NCBI GenBank assembly: GCA_001604135.1
Contig: LVAT01000008.1
Coordinates: 235,898-299,897, forward strand
Reading direction: 5' to 3'
Length of the DNA: 64,000 bases
From: Clostridiales bacterium Firm_14
Lineage (GTDB): Bacteria; Bacillota; Clostridia; Saccharofermentanales; Saccharofermentanaceae
Below the pieces are notes generated by a model. It saw nothing but the letters and a program-made list of their open reading frames with translations, did not search any database and was not told the DNA's origin. Both the position numbers and the translations under genes were made by a program. Positions 27,003 through 36,063 of this stretch are shown here, in pieces. Each line of letters begins with the position of its first letter. Within the stretch, counting starts at the first letter, position 1.

Positions 27003-28352
27003 ATGATTTCTATCAACTTGCCGAAGAATCTGACGTTCGGTATGAAGCTTATTTATGCGCTTCTCGGAGTAAGTATTGTAATCGCTATCGTCTGTGTAAT
27101 TATCTTCAACCGCAATACATATCTGGCAAAGACCATGAAGCTTGTCAGGGCAGACGGAACCGTCAGGATCGAACGTGATGGCGGAAAGATTAAGCAGATC
27201 AAGAAAAATGCCAGATTCCAGTCCGGCGATGCATTGATAACCGGCGCAGGAAGCCTAGCATCCGTAAGTCTCGATGATACCAAGATCGTTACTCTCCAGG
27301 CTGAGAGCCGTGCTGAGTTTACTAAGATGAACAAGCAGCTGGAATTAAAGCTTACAAAGGGTTCGCTTTTCTTCGAAGTAACCCAGAAGCTTAATGACGA
27401 TGAGACATTCGAGATTAAGACATCTACGTTGACTGCCGGCATCAAAGGCACTTCCGGTTATTTCTATGTTGATGAAGAAGGCAGAGAAACATTGACGGTA
27501 ACGGATGGTAAGGTAATTATCTCCGCAGTTAATCCCGAGACAGGTGAGAGGAAGTATGCTGAAGTAAGCGGCGGTCAGAAATTGGTCGTTTTTCTTTATT
27601 CTGAATCTAACAACGAGCACGACACAATTGAATTGGAAGTAATTGATCTGACTGAAGAAGATCTTGAAGAATTCACGCTCAAGATGCTCGGCGAGAATGA
27701 GAGACTCCTTACGAGAGTCTGTGAATATACGGGATGGGACAGAATGAAGCTCAAGGAACTCATCAGTGCACTCGTAGCATCGAATAAGATAACTGTCGAG
27801 ACGACACCTTCTTCTGAAGATACTTCTGAACCTGAAACGTCTCCTGAAGATACTGAGACACAGGGTGATGCCGACAATACTCCTACACCTACACCTACGG
27901 AGAAAGAGACAGATAAGCCTGAAGCAACGGCAACTCCTAAGCCGAAGGCAACAACAGCTCCCAAGGCTAAGGCTACGGCTACACCTAAGCCGAAGGCAAA
28001 GGCAACAAGCACACCAACTCCTACGCCGGTCGCAAAGCCTACTGAAACTGATCCTCAACCTACTGGCGGAACCGATAACCCGGGCGGTGGCGGAACTGAT
28101 AACCCCGGCGGTGGCGGTACTGATAACCCCGGCGGTGGCGGTACCGATAACCCCGGCGGCGGCGGAACCGATAATCCCGGTGGCGGTGGAACCGATAATC
28201 CCGGTGGCGGTGGAACCGATAACCCGGGCGGCGGTGGAACTGATAACCCCGGCGGTGGCGGCGGATCAAGTTCCGGTGGCGGATCATCTTCCGGCGGAAA
28301 CGAGAACTCCGGCGGTGGCAGCGAAGGCGCCGGCAATGATGGTAATGGTTAA
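27003..28352 (+). CDS. FecR-domain surface protein 1, with an eight-copy GGTDNPGG repeat tail
   Basis: This 449-residue protein is anchored by one N-terminal helix (about 17-37). The FecR domain follows (about 45-200), with [52 protein letters not shown] and LTVTDGKV. About 70 residues of helical sequence (CEYTGWDRMKLKEL) come next, then a Pro/Thr/Lys-rich linker. The tail has eight tandem 8-residue repeats and a Gly/Ser-rich end. FecR domains in other bacteria sit outside the membrane and pass signals or bind partners. This is the first of three paralogs before a CHASE2 cyclase. The tail may span the cell wall. Confidence 0.85.
   Translation: MISINLPKNLTFGMKLIYALLGVSIVIAIVCVIIFNRNTYLAKTMKLVRADGTVRIERDGGKIKQIKKNARFQSGDALITGAGSLASVSLDDTKIVTLQAESRAEFTKMNKQLELKLTKGSLFFEVTQKLNDDETFEIKTSTLTAGIKGTSGYFYVDEEGRETLTVTDGKVIISAVNPETGERKYAEVSGGQKLVVFLYSESNNEHDTIELEVIDLTEEDLEEFTLKMLGENERLLTRVCEYTGWDRMKLKELISALVASNKITVETTPSSEDTSEPETSPEDTETQGDADNTPTPTPTEKETDKPEATATPKPKATTAPKAKATATPKPKAKATSTPTPTPVAKPTETDPQPTGGTDNPGGGGTDNPGGGGTDNPGGGGTDNPGGGGTDNPGGGGTDNPGGGGTDNPGGGGTDNPGGGGGSSSGGGSSSGGNENSGGGSEGAGNDGNG
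28066..28262 (+). repeat. 24-bp tandem repeat (8 copies) inside FecR protein 1
   Basis: Eight near-identical 24-bp units encode GGTDNPGG. They differ at silent third positions (GAC/GAT-type and GGC/GGT changes), which shows selection on the protein. The unit is a multiple of three, so slippage would change copy number without a frameshift. A matching low-complexity shadow appears on the reverse strand and is not a gene. Confidence 0.95.
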
Positions 28353-28389
28353 TAACTTTATATAATCCGCGTACATAATAATATTATTT

Positions 28390-28426
28390 ATACCCGCTAA
28401 GTATCTGGCTTGGCGGGTATTTTATT
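28390..28426 (+). terminator. Terminator between FecR genes 1 and 2
   Basis: ATACCCGCTAAG pairs with CTTGGCGGGTAT (one G-T pair) and is followed by TTTATT. This suggests that FecR gene 2 has its own promoter in the ~145 bp that follow. Confidence 0.75.
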
Positions 28427-28570
28427 GCCTGATCCGATCTGCATGCCTTGTAGCAATATGCACAATAAAATTGATATGGATTTGTGTAGACTGTTTGGGC
28501 CTCTTTTGATATTCTACTATGGTATGAATAATACCGCTCCAAAATAACCATTTCGGAAAGGCGGATTCAT

Positions 28571-30007
28571 ATGGGTTTAATAAATTCAATTAAATCCTTA
28601 TCTCCCAAGGTCAAAGTCATAATATCTTGCGCTGCAGTTTTATTGATCGCTGCAATTGTATGCATTACTGTCTTTGCACGTAAAAGATATCTGGCTAATA
28701 CCATGAGACTTCTCCGCTTTGAAGGCACTGTCAATATAGAAGACGGGAGGGGCGTATCCAAGCCCGTTACGGGGAATATTCGTTTCCAATCAGGTGATTC
28801 ATTAAATACCGGAGCAGACGGAATTGCGTCTGTCGGTCTTGATGATACAAAAATTATCACACTCCAGAACGATAGTAGAGCTGAGTTCCAGAAAATAGGA
28901 AAGCGTCTGGAACTCAAGCTCACTAGGGGTGCGGTTTTCTTTAACGTTACAGAGAAACTCAAGGCAGATGAGACCTTTGAGATAAAGACCTCTACGATGA
29001 CCGCCGGCATTCGTGGTACATCAGGAATGGTCTACTTCGATACTGCCGACGGCGGTAGGGAATCCATAGTAGTAACTGATGGTGTAGTGGAGATCTCTGC
29101 TACAAACCCTGTTACAGGCGAGACAAAGACCGCCAGAGTCGAAGGCGGCAACAAGCTCAAAGTATTTCTTTTCAACGACAGAACAGAAGACAGCGTCCGG
29201 TTCGAAACGGATCCTGTCACAGAAGATAATATCGAGAACTTTGTCCTCAAGAATATTGCTGAGAATGATGAGCTCTTGAACAGAGTAGCTGCATATACCG
29301 GCTGGGACAAAGACAAGCTAAAAAAAGCCATCAAGGATCTTGAAGATGAGAATATTCAGGGTCCGTCCGAGACACCTACACCGGTGCCGGCCGAGGAGAC
29401 GACCGAGGAAGTGATTACTCCAATGCCGACACCGGTACCCTCTCAGACAATTACGCCGACTCCGTCACCGGAGCCGTCGCCCACACCACATTATACTCCT
29501 ACGCCGCCTCCTACGCCGACGGCTGCACCTAAGCCTACGGCTACACCGGTACCGCCGACTCCTACTTCGAGGCCGACTCCTACTTCGGGACCGACATCTA
29601 CAAGTACGCCTACATCGACGCCTACAAGTACGCCTACTTCGAGGCCGACTGTTACTCCGTCGCCGACTGCTACAAGCACTCCTACTAGCACACCTTCGCC
29701 AACGCCTACTTTCAAGCCTTACGGACCGGTATATGAAGGAACTCCTGAGTATACGAACGGATCGTTGACACCTTTCCCGTCGGGCAGCATTGACTATTAC
29801 GGCAAAGACCGTCAGGGCCGCGAATGCTTATGCGGATTAAACGAAACAACCGACAGAAGCGGAAACACATGCTACAGGCAGTCTGATTATTGGCTGAATG
29901 ACGGTCAGGGAAATTACACTATTCAGATGGAATGTGATAACGGGTATTTCTATTACAAGGCAGATGAAGGAGCCCTTTACCGCATACCAAGTGATCAGGT
30001 ACCCTAA
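28571..30007 (+). CDS. FecR-domain surface protein 2, with a Thr/Pro-rich tail
   Basis: This 478-residue paralog of the preceding gene has an N-terminal helix (about 14-35) and a FecR domain with [37 protein letters not shown] and [13 protein letters not shown]. The same helical segment with AAYTGWDKDKLKKAI follows. The linker of about 115 residues is made of TPTPTS-like repeats, as in wall-spanning stalks. A C-terminal domain of about 90 residues contains two Cys pairs (ECLCGLN and NTCYRQS) and YYKADEGALYRIP. FecR 1 lacks that domain, which may be the ligand or wall contact. A terminator precedes it and a hairpin follows it. Confidence 0.85.
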   Translation: MGLINSIKSLSPKVKVIISCAAVLLIAAIVCITVFARKRYLANTMRLLRFEGTVNIEDGRGVSKPVTGNIRFQSGDSLNTGADGIASVGLDDTKIITLQNDSRAEFQKIGKRLELKLTRGAVFFNVTEKLKADETFEIKTSTMTAGIRGTSGMVYFDTADGGRESIVVTDGVVEISATNPVTGETKTARVEGGNKLKVFLFNDRTEDSVRFETDPVTEDNIENFVLKNIAENDELLNRVAAYTGWDKDKLKKAIKDLEDENIQGPSETPTPVPAEETTEEVITPMPTPVPSQTITPTPSPEPSPTPHYTPTPPPTPTAAPKPTATPVPPTPTSRPTPTSGPTSTSTPTSTPTSTPTSRPTVTPSPTATSTPTSTPSPTPTFKPYGPVYEGTPEYTNGSLTPFPSGSIDYYGKDRQGRECLCGLNETTDRSGNTCYRQSDYWLNDGQGNYTIQMECDNGYFYYKADEGALYRIPSDQVP

Positions 30008-30019
30008 TGAGATTGTACA

Positions 30020-30056
30020 GACGGCTGATAGCGATGCTATTCAGCCGTTTATTATC
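30020..30056 (+). terminator. Hairpin after FecR gene 2
   Basis: ACGGCTGATAGC pairs with GCTATTCAGCCGT (one bulge) and runs into TTTATTAT. A TATAAT at 30086-30091 downstream may start the next transcript. Confidence 0.65.
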
Positions 30057-30124
30057 TATCCGTCCGGATGCGTTTTTATCTATGATATAATTAGTTATGA
30101 CCGCTTTGCGGGGAGGACATGCTT

Positions 30125-31459
30125 ATGAGTATTGTTGATAAGTTTAAGAATCTCACACGCGAAAAGAAGATCATTGTGGCTGCTCTGGCAGCTGTTGTGG
30201 TAGCAGCCATAGTTATTGTCTGCGTCATCATCTCGAACAACAAATACCTGGCCAAGACCATGAGGCTCCTTCGTGTAGAAGGAACGGTAAATATCGAAGA
30301 TGCCAGGGGCGGGACCAAATCCGTAACCAACAATCTGCGTTTCCAGTCCGGAGATGCTCTGAATACAGGTGCTGACGGACTTGCATCAGTAGGTCTTGAT
30401 GACACGAAGATCGTTACACTGCAGAATGACAGCCGTGCCGAATTCCTTAAGAGCGGCAAGAAATTGGAGCTCAAGCTCACTAAGGGTGCGTTGTTCTTCA
30501 ATGTCACCGAGAAGCTTAAGGCTGATGAGACTTTTGAGATCAAGACTTCAACAATGACTGCCGGAATCCGCGGCACATCAGGCATCGTTTATTTCGACGA
30601 GACTGATGAGAACAGGGAATCCCTGATCGTAACTGACGGAGTTGTTGAAATATCTGCCACGAATAAGAAGACAGGTGTTACAAAGACTGCCAGAGTTGAA
30701 GCAGGCGAGAAGTTAAAGGTCTATCTTTTCGACGACGAGACACCTGATAACAGCGTCCAGTTTGAATTAGATAAGGTCCCGCTTGATGAACTCGGCAACT
30801 TTAATTTCGCAGGCCTTGCTGATGACGATGCTCTTATGCAGAGGATCAGTGAGCATACAGGCTGGGACAAGGAAAAGCTCAAGAGGGTATTAAGAGACCT
30901 TAAGAATGCTGCTGCGGATCCGACAGCAACACCGGAGCCTACACCTACTGAGACGTCTGAGGATCCTACACCGACATTGTCTCCGACACCGGTGCCGACC
31001 GATTCGCCTACGCCGAGTCCTCTTCCGACTGCTACACCTAAGCCAAAGCCTACCGCTACACCTAAGCCGAAGTCTAAGGCTACTAGTACGCCGACTCCGA
31101 CTGTTGAGCCTACAACGGATCCTTCTTCAGATCCGTCAACAGAGGATTCAACCGATCCTTCATCGAATACTTCGTCGCAGTCCGGTGAACCGTCTGTTCC
31201 TGAAGGATATGCGAAGGTCGTTTGGGGCGAAACGTATAACAACAGTAAGGTCTATATCGTAGGAATCAATAACGAAGAATTCATGGGCTGGATCAATGGT
31301 GACTGGGTAACCCTTGACCAGGCAGTCGAAGAAGGTGCATCTTCATTGACGACAATCTATTACACCGATGATGGAACTGTTTACTTCAAAATAGCAGAAG
31401 CATGGCCCGCAAATAACCCGCCTGTAAATGACGGTGACGGTACAGGATATGTAGGCTAA
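30125..31459 (+). CDS. FecR-domain surface protein 3, with a Thr/Pro/Lys-rich tail
   Basis: The third paralog has about 444 residues. It has an N-terminal helix (about 15-38) and a FecR domain that shares [31 protein letters not shown] and [14 protein letters not shown] with the second. The [14 protein letters not shown] segment and a [16 protein letters not shown] linker follow, then a C-terminal domain of about 80 residues with [16 protein letters not shown] and [11 protein letters not shown]. The ATG at 30119 is only 2 bp from the GGGGAGG site, so the ATG at 30125 is preferred. The cyclase gene starts 12 bp after its stop. The tail differs from those of the other two, which points to different outside partners. 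Confidence 0.85.
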   Translation: MSIVDKFKNLTREKKIIVAALAAVVVAAIVIVCVIISNNKYLAKTMRLLRVEGTVNIEDARGGTKSVTNNLRFQSGDALNTGADGLASVGLDDTKIVTLQNDSRAEFLKSGKKLELKLTKGALFFNVTEKLKADETFEIKTSTMTAGIRGTSGIVYFDETDENRESLIVTDGVVEISATNKKTGVTKTARVEAGEKLKVYLFDDETPDNSVQFELDKVPLDELGNFNFAGLADDDALMQRISEHTGWDKEKLKRVLRDLKNAAADPTATPEPTPTETSEDPTPTLSPTPVPTDSPTPSPLPTATPKPKPTATPKPKSKATSTPTPTVEPTTDPSSDPSTEDSTDPSSNTSSQSGEPSVPEGYAKVVWGETYNNSKVYIVGINNEEFMGWINGDWVTLDQAVEEGASSLTTIYYTDDGTVYFKIAEAWPANNPPVNDGDGTGYVG

Positions 31460-31471
31460 AAGCCGGATGAT

Positions 31472-33277
31472 ATGCATTTAAATGACCGTACGAGACATCT
31501 TATCTACGGCGTATTGCTGGCAACGGCAATAACCTTGATATGCTTTGGTAAACTCACCAAGATCCCCGATCTGTGGCTTGATGATGCGCTTTATCAGCAG
31601 GACAGGGCAGTGCCCGGTGACATCATGATCATCGGCATAGATGACAGGGATATTGACGAATTCGGACCTTACGGCAGCTGGGACAGAACTGTCATGGCAA
31701 GAGCCTTGGAAGTCCTGGGATCTGATCCGGAGACTGCTCCTGCCGTTGTCGCGATCGATATCCAGTATTCAAGTCACGTAAATGAAGAAGGAGACTTAAG
31801 GCTTGCGAAGGCGGCAGAGAAACTTGGCAATGTCGTTACCGCGACTACTGCTGCCTATGGCTCGAAAACGACATTCGGCAGCGGATCATCGGCCGTGATC
31901 GATTACTTTACCGTTCTGTCTTATGAAGAGCCCTATGAGGAACTTAAGAATGTAACTACCCAGGGCAGCATCAACACGATGTACGATGATGACGGTGTCT
32001 TAAGACATGCGCTCCTTTATGTTAAGCCTGATGACAGAATAGTGTATTCGATGCAGTATCAGGCAGCAAAGCTCTATGCCGAGAGCAAGGGCTTTACGAT
32101 TGAAGAGCCTCCGACGGATGCAAGGGGACATTATTATGTCTCCTATTCTGCAAAACCCGGCGGATTCTATGACGGGTTCTCTCTAAGTGATCTTATCAAC
32201 GGAAGAATAGATCCGGGTTATTATGCCGGCAAGCTCGTGCTGATCGGACCTTACACGCCGGGTCTTCAGGATTCATTTGTTACGCCTATCGAGAAATCCA
32301 ATATGATGTTCGGCGTCGAGTATCAGGCCAACGTTATCCAGATGATCTTGGACGGCGACTATAAGACCGAAGTATCTGACTATATTCAGCTCGGTGTTTT
32401 GTGGATCGTCTGCCTTGCTTATTTTGTATTCCTCAATGCAAAGAAGCTGCGTTATACGATACCGGCGTTCTTTATCGGTGTTCTCCTGTCTTTGGGAATC
32501 AGTCTGGGACTTAGCTCTCTTGGATACCTGACACATGCTTTCTGGATACCTTTCGGACTGTTCGTATTGTTCTTGTTCAGCATCGGAGGCCATTACATCC
32601 GTGCAGCTTTGGAAAGACAGAACGTAACCAAGACATTCGAGCGTTATGTCGCACCTAATGTCGTAAACGAGATCTTAAAGGAAGGCACGGACAGCTTAAA
32701 GCTCGGCGGCAAGACGGTTGATATCGCGGTTCTTTTCGTAGACATCAGAGGCTTTACGACAATGTCTGAGAGATTATCTCCTGAAGAAGTCGTATTCATC
32801 TTAAACCAGTATCTTTCAATGACGAGCGCCTGCGTTGACAGATATCAGGGAACATTGGACAAGTTCATCGGTGATGCCACGATGGCATTCTGGGGCGCGC
32901 CGATCGCTGATGATGAGGCTGTCTATCACGCATGTATGGCTGCGCTCGATATCGTTAAGGGTGCGGATGAATTATCCGCAAAACTCAAGGCTGAGATCAA
33001 CGAAGAAATCCATGTCGGTGTCGGAGTCAACTACGGCCCTGCAGTCGTCGGAAACATGGGTTCCGAGAGACGTATGGACTATACGGCAATAGGCGATACC
33101 GTAAACACTTCTGCAAGACTTGAAGCAAATGCTCCGGGCGGCATGGTATATGTCAGCCGTTCGGTAATCGATAAACTTAATGGCCGTATGAAGTACGAGC
33201 CTTTGGAGAAGCCAATCAAACTTAAGGGTAAGGCGGACGGATTTGAGATCTTGCGTCTTATCGGACCGGAGGAATAA
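31472..33277 (+). CDS. CHASE2-domain adenylate cyclase
   Basis: This is a 601-residue membrane class III nucleotide cyclase. An N-terminal helix leads to an extracellular CHASE2 sensor (about 30-300; IMIIGIDDRDIDEFG, GSWDRTVMARAL). Three membrane helices (about 305-385) and the cyclase domain follow. The metal Asp residues are 424 (FVDIRGFT) and 468 (KFIGDATM). The adenine-recognising pair is Lys464 and Asp536 (MDYTAIGD). The transition-state residues are Asn545 and Arg549 (NTSARLE). All active residues are present, so cAMP synthesis is predicted. It lies 12 bp after FecR gene 3 and 2 bp before the GGDEF gene, so these genes are likely one unit; FecR tails and CHASE2 meet outside the membrane. 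Confidence 0.93.
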   Translation: MHLNDRTRHLIYGVLLATAITLICFGKLTKIPDLWLDDALYQQDRAVPGDIMIIGIDDRDIDEFGPYGSWDRTVMARALEVLGSDPETAPAVVAIDIQYSSHVNEEGDLRLAKAAEKLGNVVTATTAAYGSKTTFGSGSSAVIDYFTVLSYEEPYEELKNVTTQGSINTMYDDDGVLRHALLYVKPDDRIVYSMQYQAAKLYAESKGFTIEEPPTDARGHYYVSYSAKPGGFYDGFSLSDLINGRIDPGYYAGKLVLIGPYTPGLQDSFVTPIEKSNMMFGVEYQANVIQMILDGDYKTEVSDYIQLGVLWIVCLAYFVFLNAKKLRYTIPAFFIGVLLSLGISLGLSSLGYLTHAFWIPFGLFVLFLFSIGGHYIRAALERQNVTKTFERYVAPNVVNEILKEGTDSLKLGGKTVDIAVLFVDIRGFTTMSERLSPEEVVFILNQYLSMTSACVDRYQGTLDKFIGDATMAFWGAPIADDEAVYHACMAALDIVKGADELSAKLKAEINEEIHVGVGVNYGPAVVGNMGSERRMDYTAIGDTVNTSARLEANAPGGMVYVSRSVIDKLNGRMKYEPLEKPIKLKGKADGFEILRLIGPEE

Positions 33278-33279
33278 AT

Positions 33280-34992
33280 ATGCTTACTTTTTTGGGTAGA
33301 GGTTCTGCATTCGCAGATGAGCATAACAGTGCCTTTTTCATCGATAACGGTAATTTGATCCTTATCGATTGTCCGATGAGTTCTTTCGAGAAACTCAACG
33401 ACATGAACCTGACTTTATTTGACCACATCTATTTGCTGGTCACACATACGCACGGGGATCATGTAAGCGGAATAGGGATGCTTGTTGATCTCCTTCAGTT
33501 CTCCGTAAAGACTCCCGTCACCATCGTTGCGCCTTCCAAGGAAGTCGAAGGAGATCTCTTCTATCTTCTCTCCAGGATCGAAGGCTGCAATGCTTCATGG
33601 TATGAACTGATCAATTCGGAAGAACTCGATGCGGACTGGTTCGTTTGCCCGATCCAGACAACACATACGGAAGAACTCGCCGGCAAGTGCTTCGGTTACT
33701 GTCTTACCGTTGATGGCAACAGAGTAGTTTATACGGGCGATTCGAACACGCTCATTCCTTATGAGAAATATATCTCCGACGGTTCATATCTTTATGTCGA
33801 GATGTCTGCTTATAAGTCGCCTGTGCATCTTTACTGCGTCGACATGAAGGATAAGATCAAAGAGCTCGTTGACAGAGGCGTTCATGTCTATCTCATGCAT
33901 ATGGATGATGAGAAGAGGATCGGTGAGGTCATGAAGGATACCGGAGCCGAGTTCGCGCCTCTCGAGAAGAGTGCCTTTACGATCCAGGATACCCCCAGGA
34001 TGCTCGACGGTATTTTCACGATCACCGACAGTCTCTACAAGGATATGTGCATGAATAACAATACTGATCACCAGCTGTTGTTCTCATATCTGACAGAGCT
34101 CGGAAAGACTATCGTCGATGCTGACAGGGCGAGCTTCTGGAAATGGGACAAGAGGAAGAATCAGATATGGACGATGTCTGCCACAGACGTTGACAGGATC
34201 ATCATTTCCGATGACAAGGGACTTGTCGGAAAGGCTTTGAGAAACAAGCAGACTGTTATTACAAACGATCCTTATAATGACCCTGATTTCAACAGCGATG
34301 TTGATATCCAGACAGGATACAAGACCAAGTCGGTTCTTGTGCTTCCTGTAGCTGACGTTAACGGTGATTTCATCGGTGCTTTGCAGCTCATAAACAAGAA
34401 TGACGAGGCCGGTTTTGATGAAGACATAGATCCTAAGAAACTCTCACTTGCAGCTCTTGTCTGCGGTATAGCATTAGAGTCTGAGACGTTCCTCGAAGAT
34501 TCCCACCACGACAGGCTTACGGGTCTTAAGAACAGAATGGGCTTCTATTATGATTTCAGCAAGCGCTACAGGGAATATCTCATTGCAGGATCAGGAAAGA
34601 CAATGTCCGTATTCATCTGCGATATCGACAGGTTCAAGCTCGTCAACGATACATATGGCCACAACGCCGGCGATGATGTCCTCAGATTTACTTCCCAACT
34701 TCTGGAATCATTCTGCAGCGATAAGGACAGCGTTTACAGATGGGGCGGTGAAGAGTTCGTCATGGTAATGCGCGATACTGATCTCGAAGGCGCTGTAAAG
34801 AAAGCAGAAGAGATCAGGCTTAAGCTTCAGGGCTCCGAGATCGTGGCTGACGGCAATAACATCAAATGCACGTTGAGCTTCGGATGCAGTCTTTTCGAAC
34901 CGTCCAAGTCGATCGAAGAAAATATCAGCGACGCTGACGAGAGGCTTTATACCGCAAAAGAGACGGGAAGAAATAAGGTCTGTTGGGAATGA
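33280..34992 (+). CDS. Metallo-beta-lactamase/GAF/GGDEF fusion protein
   Basis: This is a 570-residue cytoplasmic protein. Residues 1-235 form a metallo-beta-lactamase-fold domain of the ribonuclease-Z-like type, with THTHGDHVSG, the later YTGDSNTL Asp and LMHMDDE. A GAF domain (about 250-405) follows and the C-terminus is a GGDEF domain. The signature is GGEEF at 489-493, an active variant, so c-di-GMP or a related dinucleotide may be made. The residues before it (SDKDSVYRW) lack the Arg of the RxxD inhibitory site. Its place 2 bp after the adenylate cyclase couples two nucleotide-messenger activities in one operon. The substrate of the hydrolase-like domain is unknown. Confidence 0.9.
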   Translation: MLTFLGRGSAFADEHNSAFFIDNGNLILIDCPMSSFEKLNDMNLTLFDHIYLLVTHTHGDHVSGIGMLVDLLQFSVKTPVTIVAPSKEVEGDLFYLLSRIEGCNASWYELINSEELDADWFVCPIQTTHTEELAGKCFGYCLTVDGNRVVYTGDSNTLIPYEKYISDGSYLYVEMSAYKSPVHLYCVDMKDKIKELVDRGVHVYLMHMDDEKRIGEVMKDTGAEFAPLEKSAFTIQDTPRMLDGIFTITDSLYKDMCMNNNTDHQLLFSYLTELGKTIVDADRASFWKWDKRKNQIWTMSATDVDRIIISDDKGLVGKALRNKQTVITNDPYNDPDFNSDVDIQTGYKTKSVLVLPVADVNGDFIGALQLINKNDEAGFDEDIDPKKLSLAALVCGIALESETFLEDSHHDRLTGLKNRMGFYYDFSKRYREYLIAGSGKTMSVFICDIDRFKLVNDTYGHNAGDDVLRFTSQLLESFCSDKDSVYRWGGEEFVMVMRDTDLEGAVKKAEEIRLKLQGSEIVADGNNIKCTLSFGCSLFEPSKSIEENISDADERLYTAKETGRNKVCWE

Positions 34993-34995
34993 TTG

Positions 34996-35024
34996 TTGTA
35001 AAACATTTTTTATTCCTTTATAAT
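34996..35024 (+). promoter_or_regulatory. Promoter of the zinc-ribbon membrane protein gene
   Basis: TTGTAA-17 bp-TATAAT, a good vegetative promoter, lies right after the stop of the GGDEF gene. The expected start is near 35031, so the hairpin at 35040-35067 falls in the 5' leader. Confidence 0.7.
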
Positions 35025-35039
35025 TAATATGTTAATGAG

Positions 35040-35067
35040 AACCTGTGCCTGAAAGCACAGGTTTTTT
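35040..35067 (+). terminator. Hairpin with T-run in the leader of the zinc-ribbon gene
   Basis: AACCTGTGC-CTGAAA-GCACAGGTT is followed by TTTT. It is a strong intrinsic terminator shape located between the promoter and the gene. It could end transcripts from the upstream operon or attenuate the downstream one. Confidence 0.8.
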
Positions 35068-35102
35068 CGAAGAAATAAGGGTAGATCTATAAGGAGGTCA
35101 TT

Positions 35103-35882
35103 ATGGATACTTGTAAAGCATGTGGAACCATTCTTCCGTTTTCCGGTATGAAATGTCCCAAATGTGGTTTTGCAAAAGATGGTGCCGGCGCACCTGCCGG
35201 TTTTGGCGGTCCTGCCGGTGGTTTTGGCGGTACTTCTACGGCAGCGGCTGCCAGAATGTTCAATACGGATAAGCATGTATTGACCATGAACCTTACGAAG
35301 TTCAGAGATCTTTTGGCAGAGAACGAAGAGCTTAAGACTATGATCAGGCCGCAGAGCGAATTTCCTTCATCTGACGAGCAAATCTATAAGAAGAGATCGC
35401 TCATGAAGTTCTTCTGGCCGTTCCTGGTCGGAGGCATCGGAGCCGGCTTTGTGATCTATTTGATTTCGATATTGATCTCACTTTCTACAGTAACAACTGC
35501 CGCTACCCAGCCTTCATTAACTGCGCAGCAGGCTCAGACATACACATCCCATGTTACGGCCGGTGTTTATGGCGGATATATCGTTGCTATGGCAGTAGCA
35601 CTTGCGATCATCTTCTTGGGATTATGGCTCTCAAGGAAAAAGAGAGATGCCTTTAACGGCAATGCTGACCTGATGAACCGCATGGCTTCCGAGAGATACC
35701 AGAAGGGCCTTAAGAACGAGAGAATGATAGATATCTATCAGGACAATCTCGCAAACATGAAGAGATATGAAGATCTCGTTCCTGCAGAGTATCAGACTAG
35801 CGAAAAGCTTACCCAGATCATTGAGTGCCTGAAGGAAGAGAAGGCTGAAACGGTTGAAGAAGCAATCGCACTGTTAGGCTGA
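35103..35882 (+). CDS. Zinc-ribbon membrane protein with C-terminal helical domain
   Basis: I do not recognise a function for this 259-residue protein. It opens with a zinc ribbon (CKACGTILPFSGMKCPKCG). A Gly/Ala/Pro linker (GFGGPAGGFGG) and a short helical region follow. Two membrane helices come next (about 103-125 and 160-182), enclosing a ~35-residue extracellular loop rich in Thr/Gln. The C-terminal ~75 residues are charged and helical (ADLMNRMASERYQKGLKNERMID). Both ends should be cytoplasmic. The architecture resembles the zinc-ribbon protein at 8649 only in the ribbon. AAGGAGG precedes the ATG and a terminator follows. Confidence 0.75.
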   Translation: MDTCKACGTILPFSGMKCPKCGFAKDGAGAPAGFGGPAGGFGGTSTAAAARMFNTDKHVLTMNLTKFRDLLAENEELKTMIRPQSEFPSSDEQIYKKRSLMKFFWPFLVGGIGAGFVIYLISILISLSTVTTAATQPSLTAQQAQTYTSHVTAGVYGGYIVAMAVALAIIFLGLWLSRKKRDAFNGNADLMNRMASERYQKGLKNERMIDIYQDNLANMKRYEDLVPAEYQTSEKLTQIIECLKEEKAETVEEAIALLG

Positions 35883-35907
35883 GCCGGTCTTAATAACTGA
35901 AACAATA

Positions 35908-35944
35908 AGAGGGTTTCCCGTTTCCGGGAGACCCTCTGTTATTT
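35908..35944 (+). terminator. Terminator after the zinc-ribbon membrane protein gene
   Basis: AGAGGGTTTCCCG pairs with CGGGAGACCCTCT (one mismatch) and is followed by GTTATTT. Confidence 0.75.
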
Positions 35945-36036
35945 GTAATTGCAAGCCCCCATCATTATAGTTCCGCCACGAAAAAACGGCGCATTTAAAA
36001 CTGCACAAAAAGAAATTTTGTTATTGTTCAAAAGAA

Positions 36037-36063
36037 TTAGCACTCTCGCGTTGACAGTGCTAA
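36037..36063 (+). promoter_or_regulatory. CIRCE operator (HrcA site) of hsp20
   Basis: TTAGCACTC-N9-CAGTGCTAA matches the CIRCE consensus TTAGCACTC-N9-GAGTGCTAA with one change. It overlaps the -35 box of the hsp20 promoter, so HrcA would block RNA polymerase until heat shock. Confidence 0.93.

Noticed and set aside
27345..28058. Arg/Cys/Leu-rich minus-strand frame over FecR gene 1
   Set aside because: A composition shadow of the Pro/Thr/Lys-rich coding strand.
28066..28262. CRISPR-like tandem repeat
   Set aside because: The units are contiguous 24-bp copies in frame with a protein (GGTDNPGG), with no spacers.
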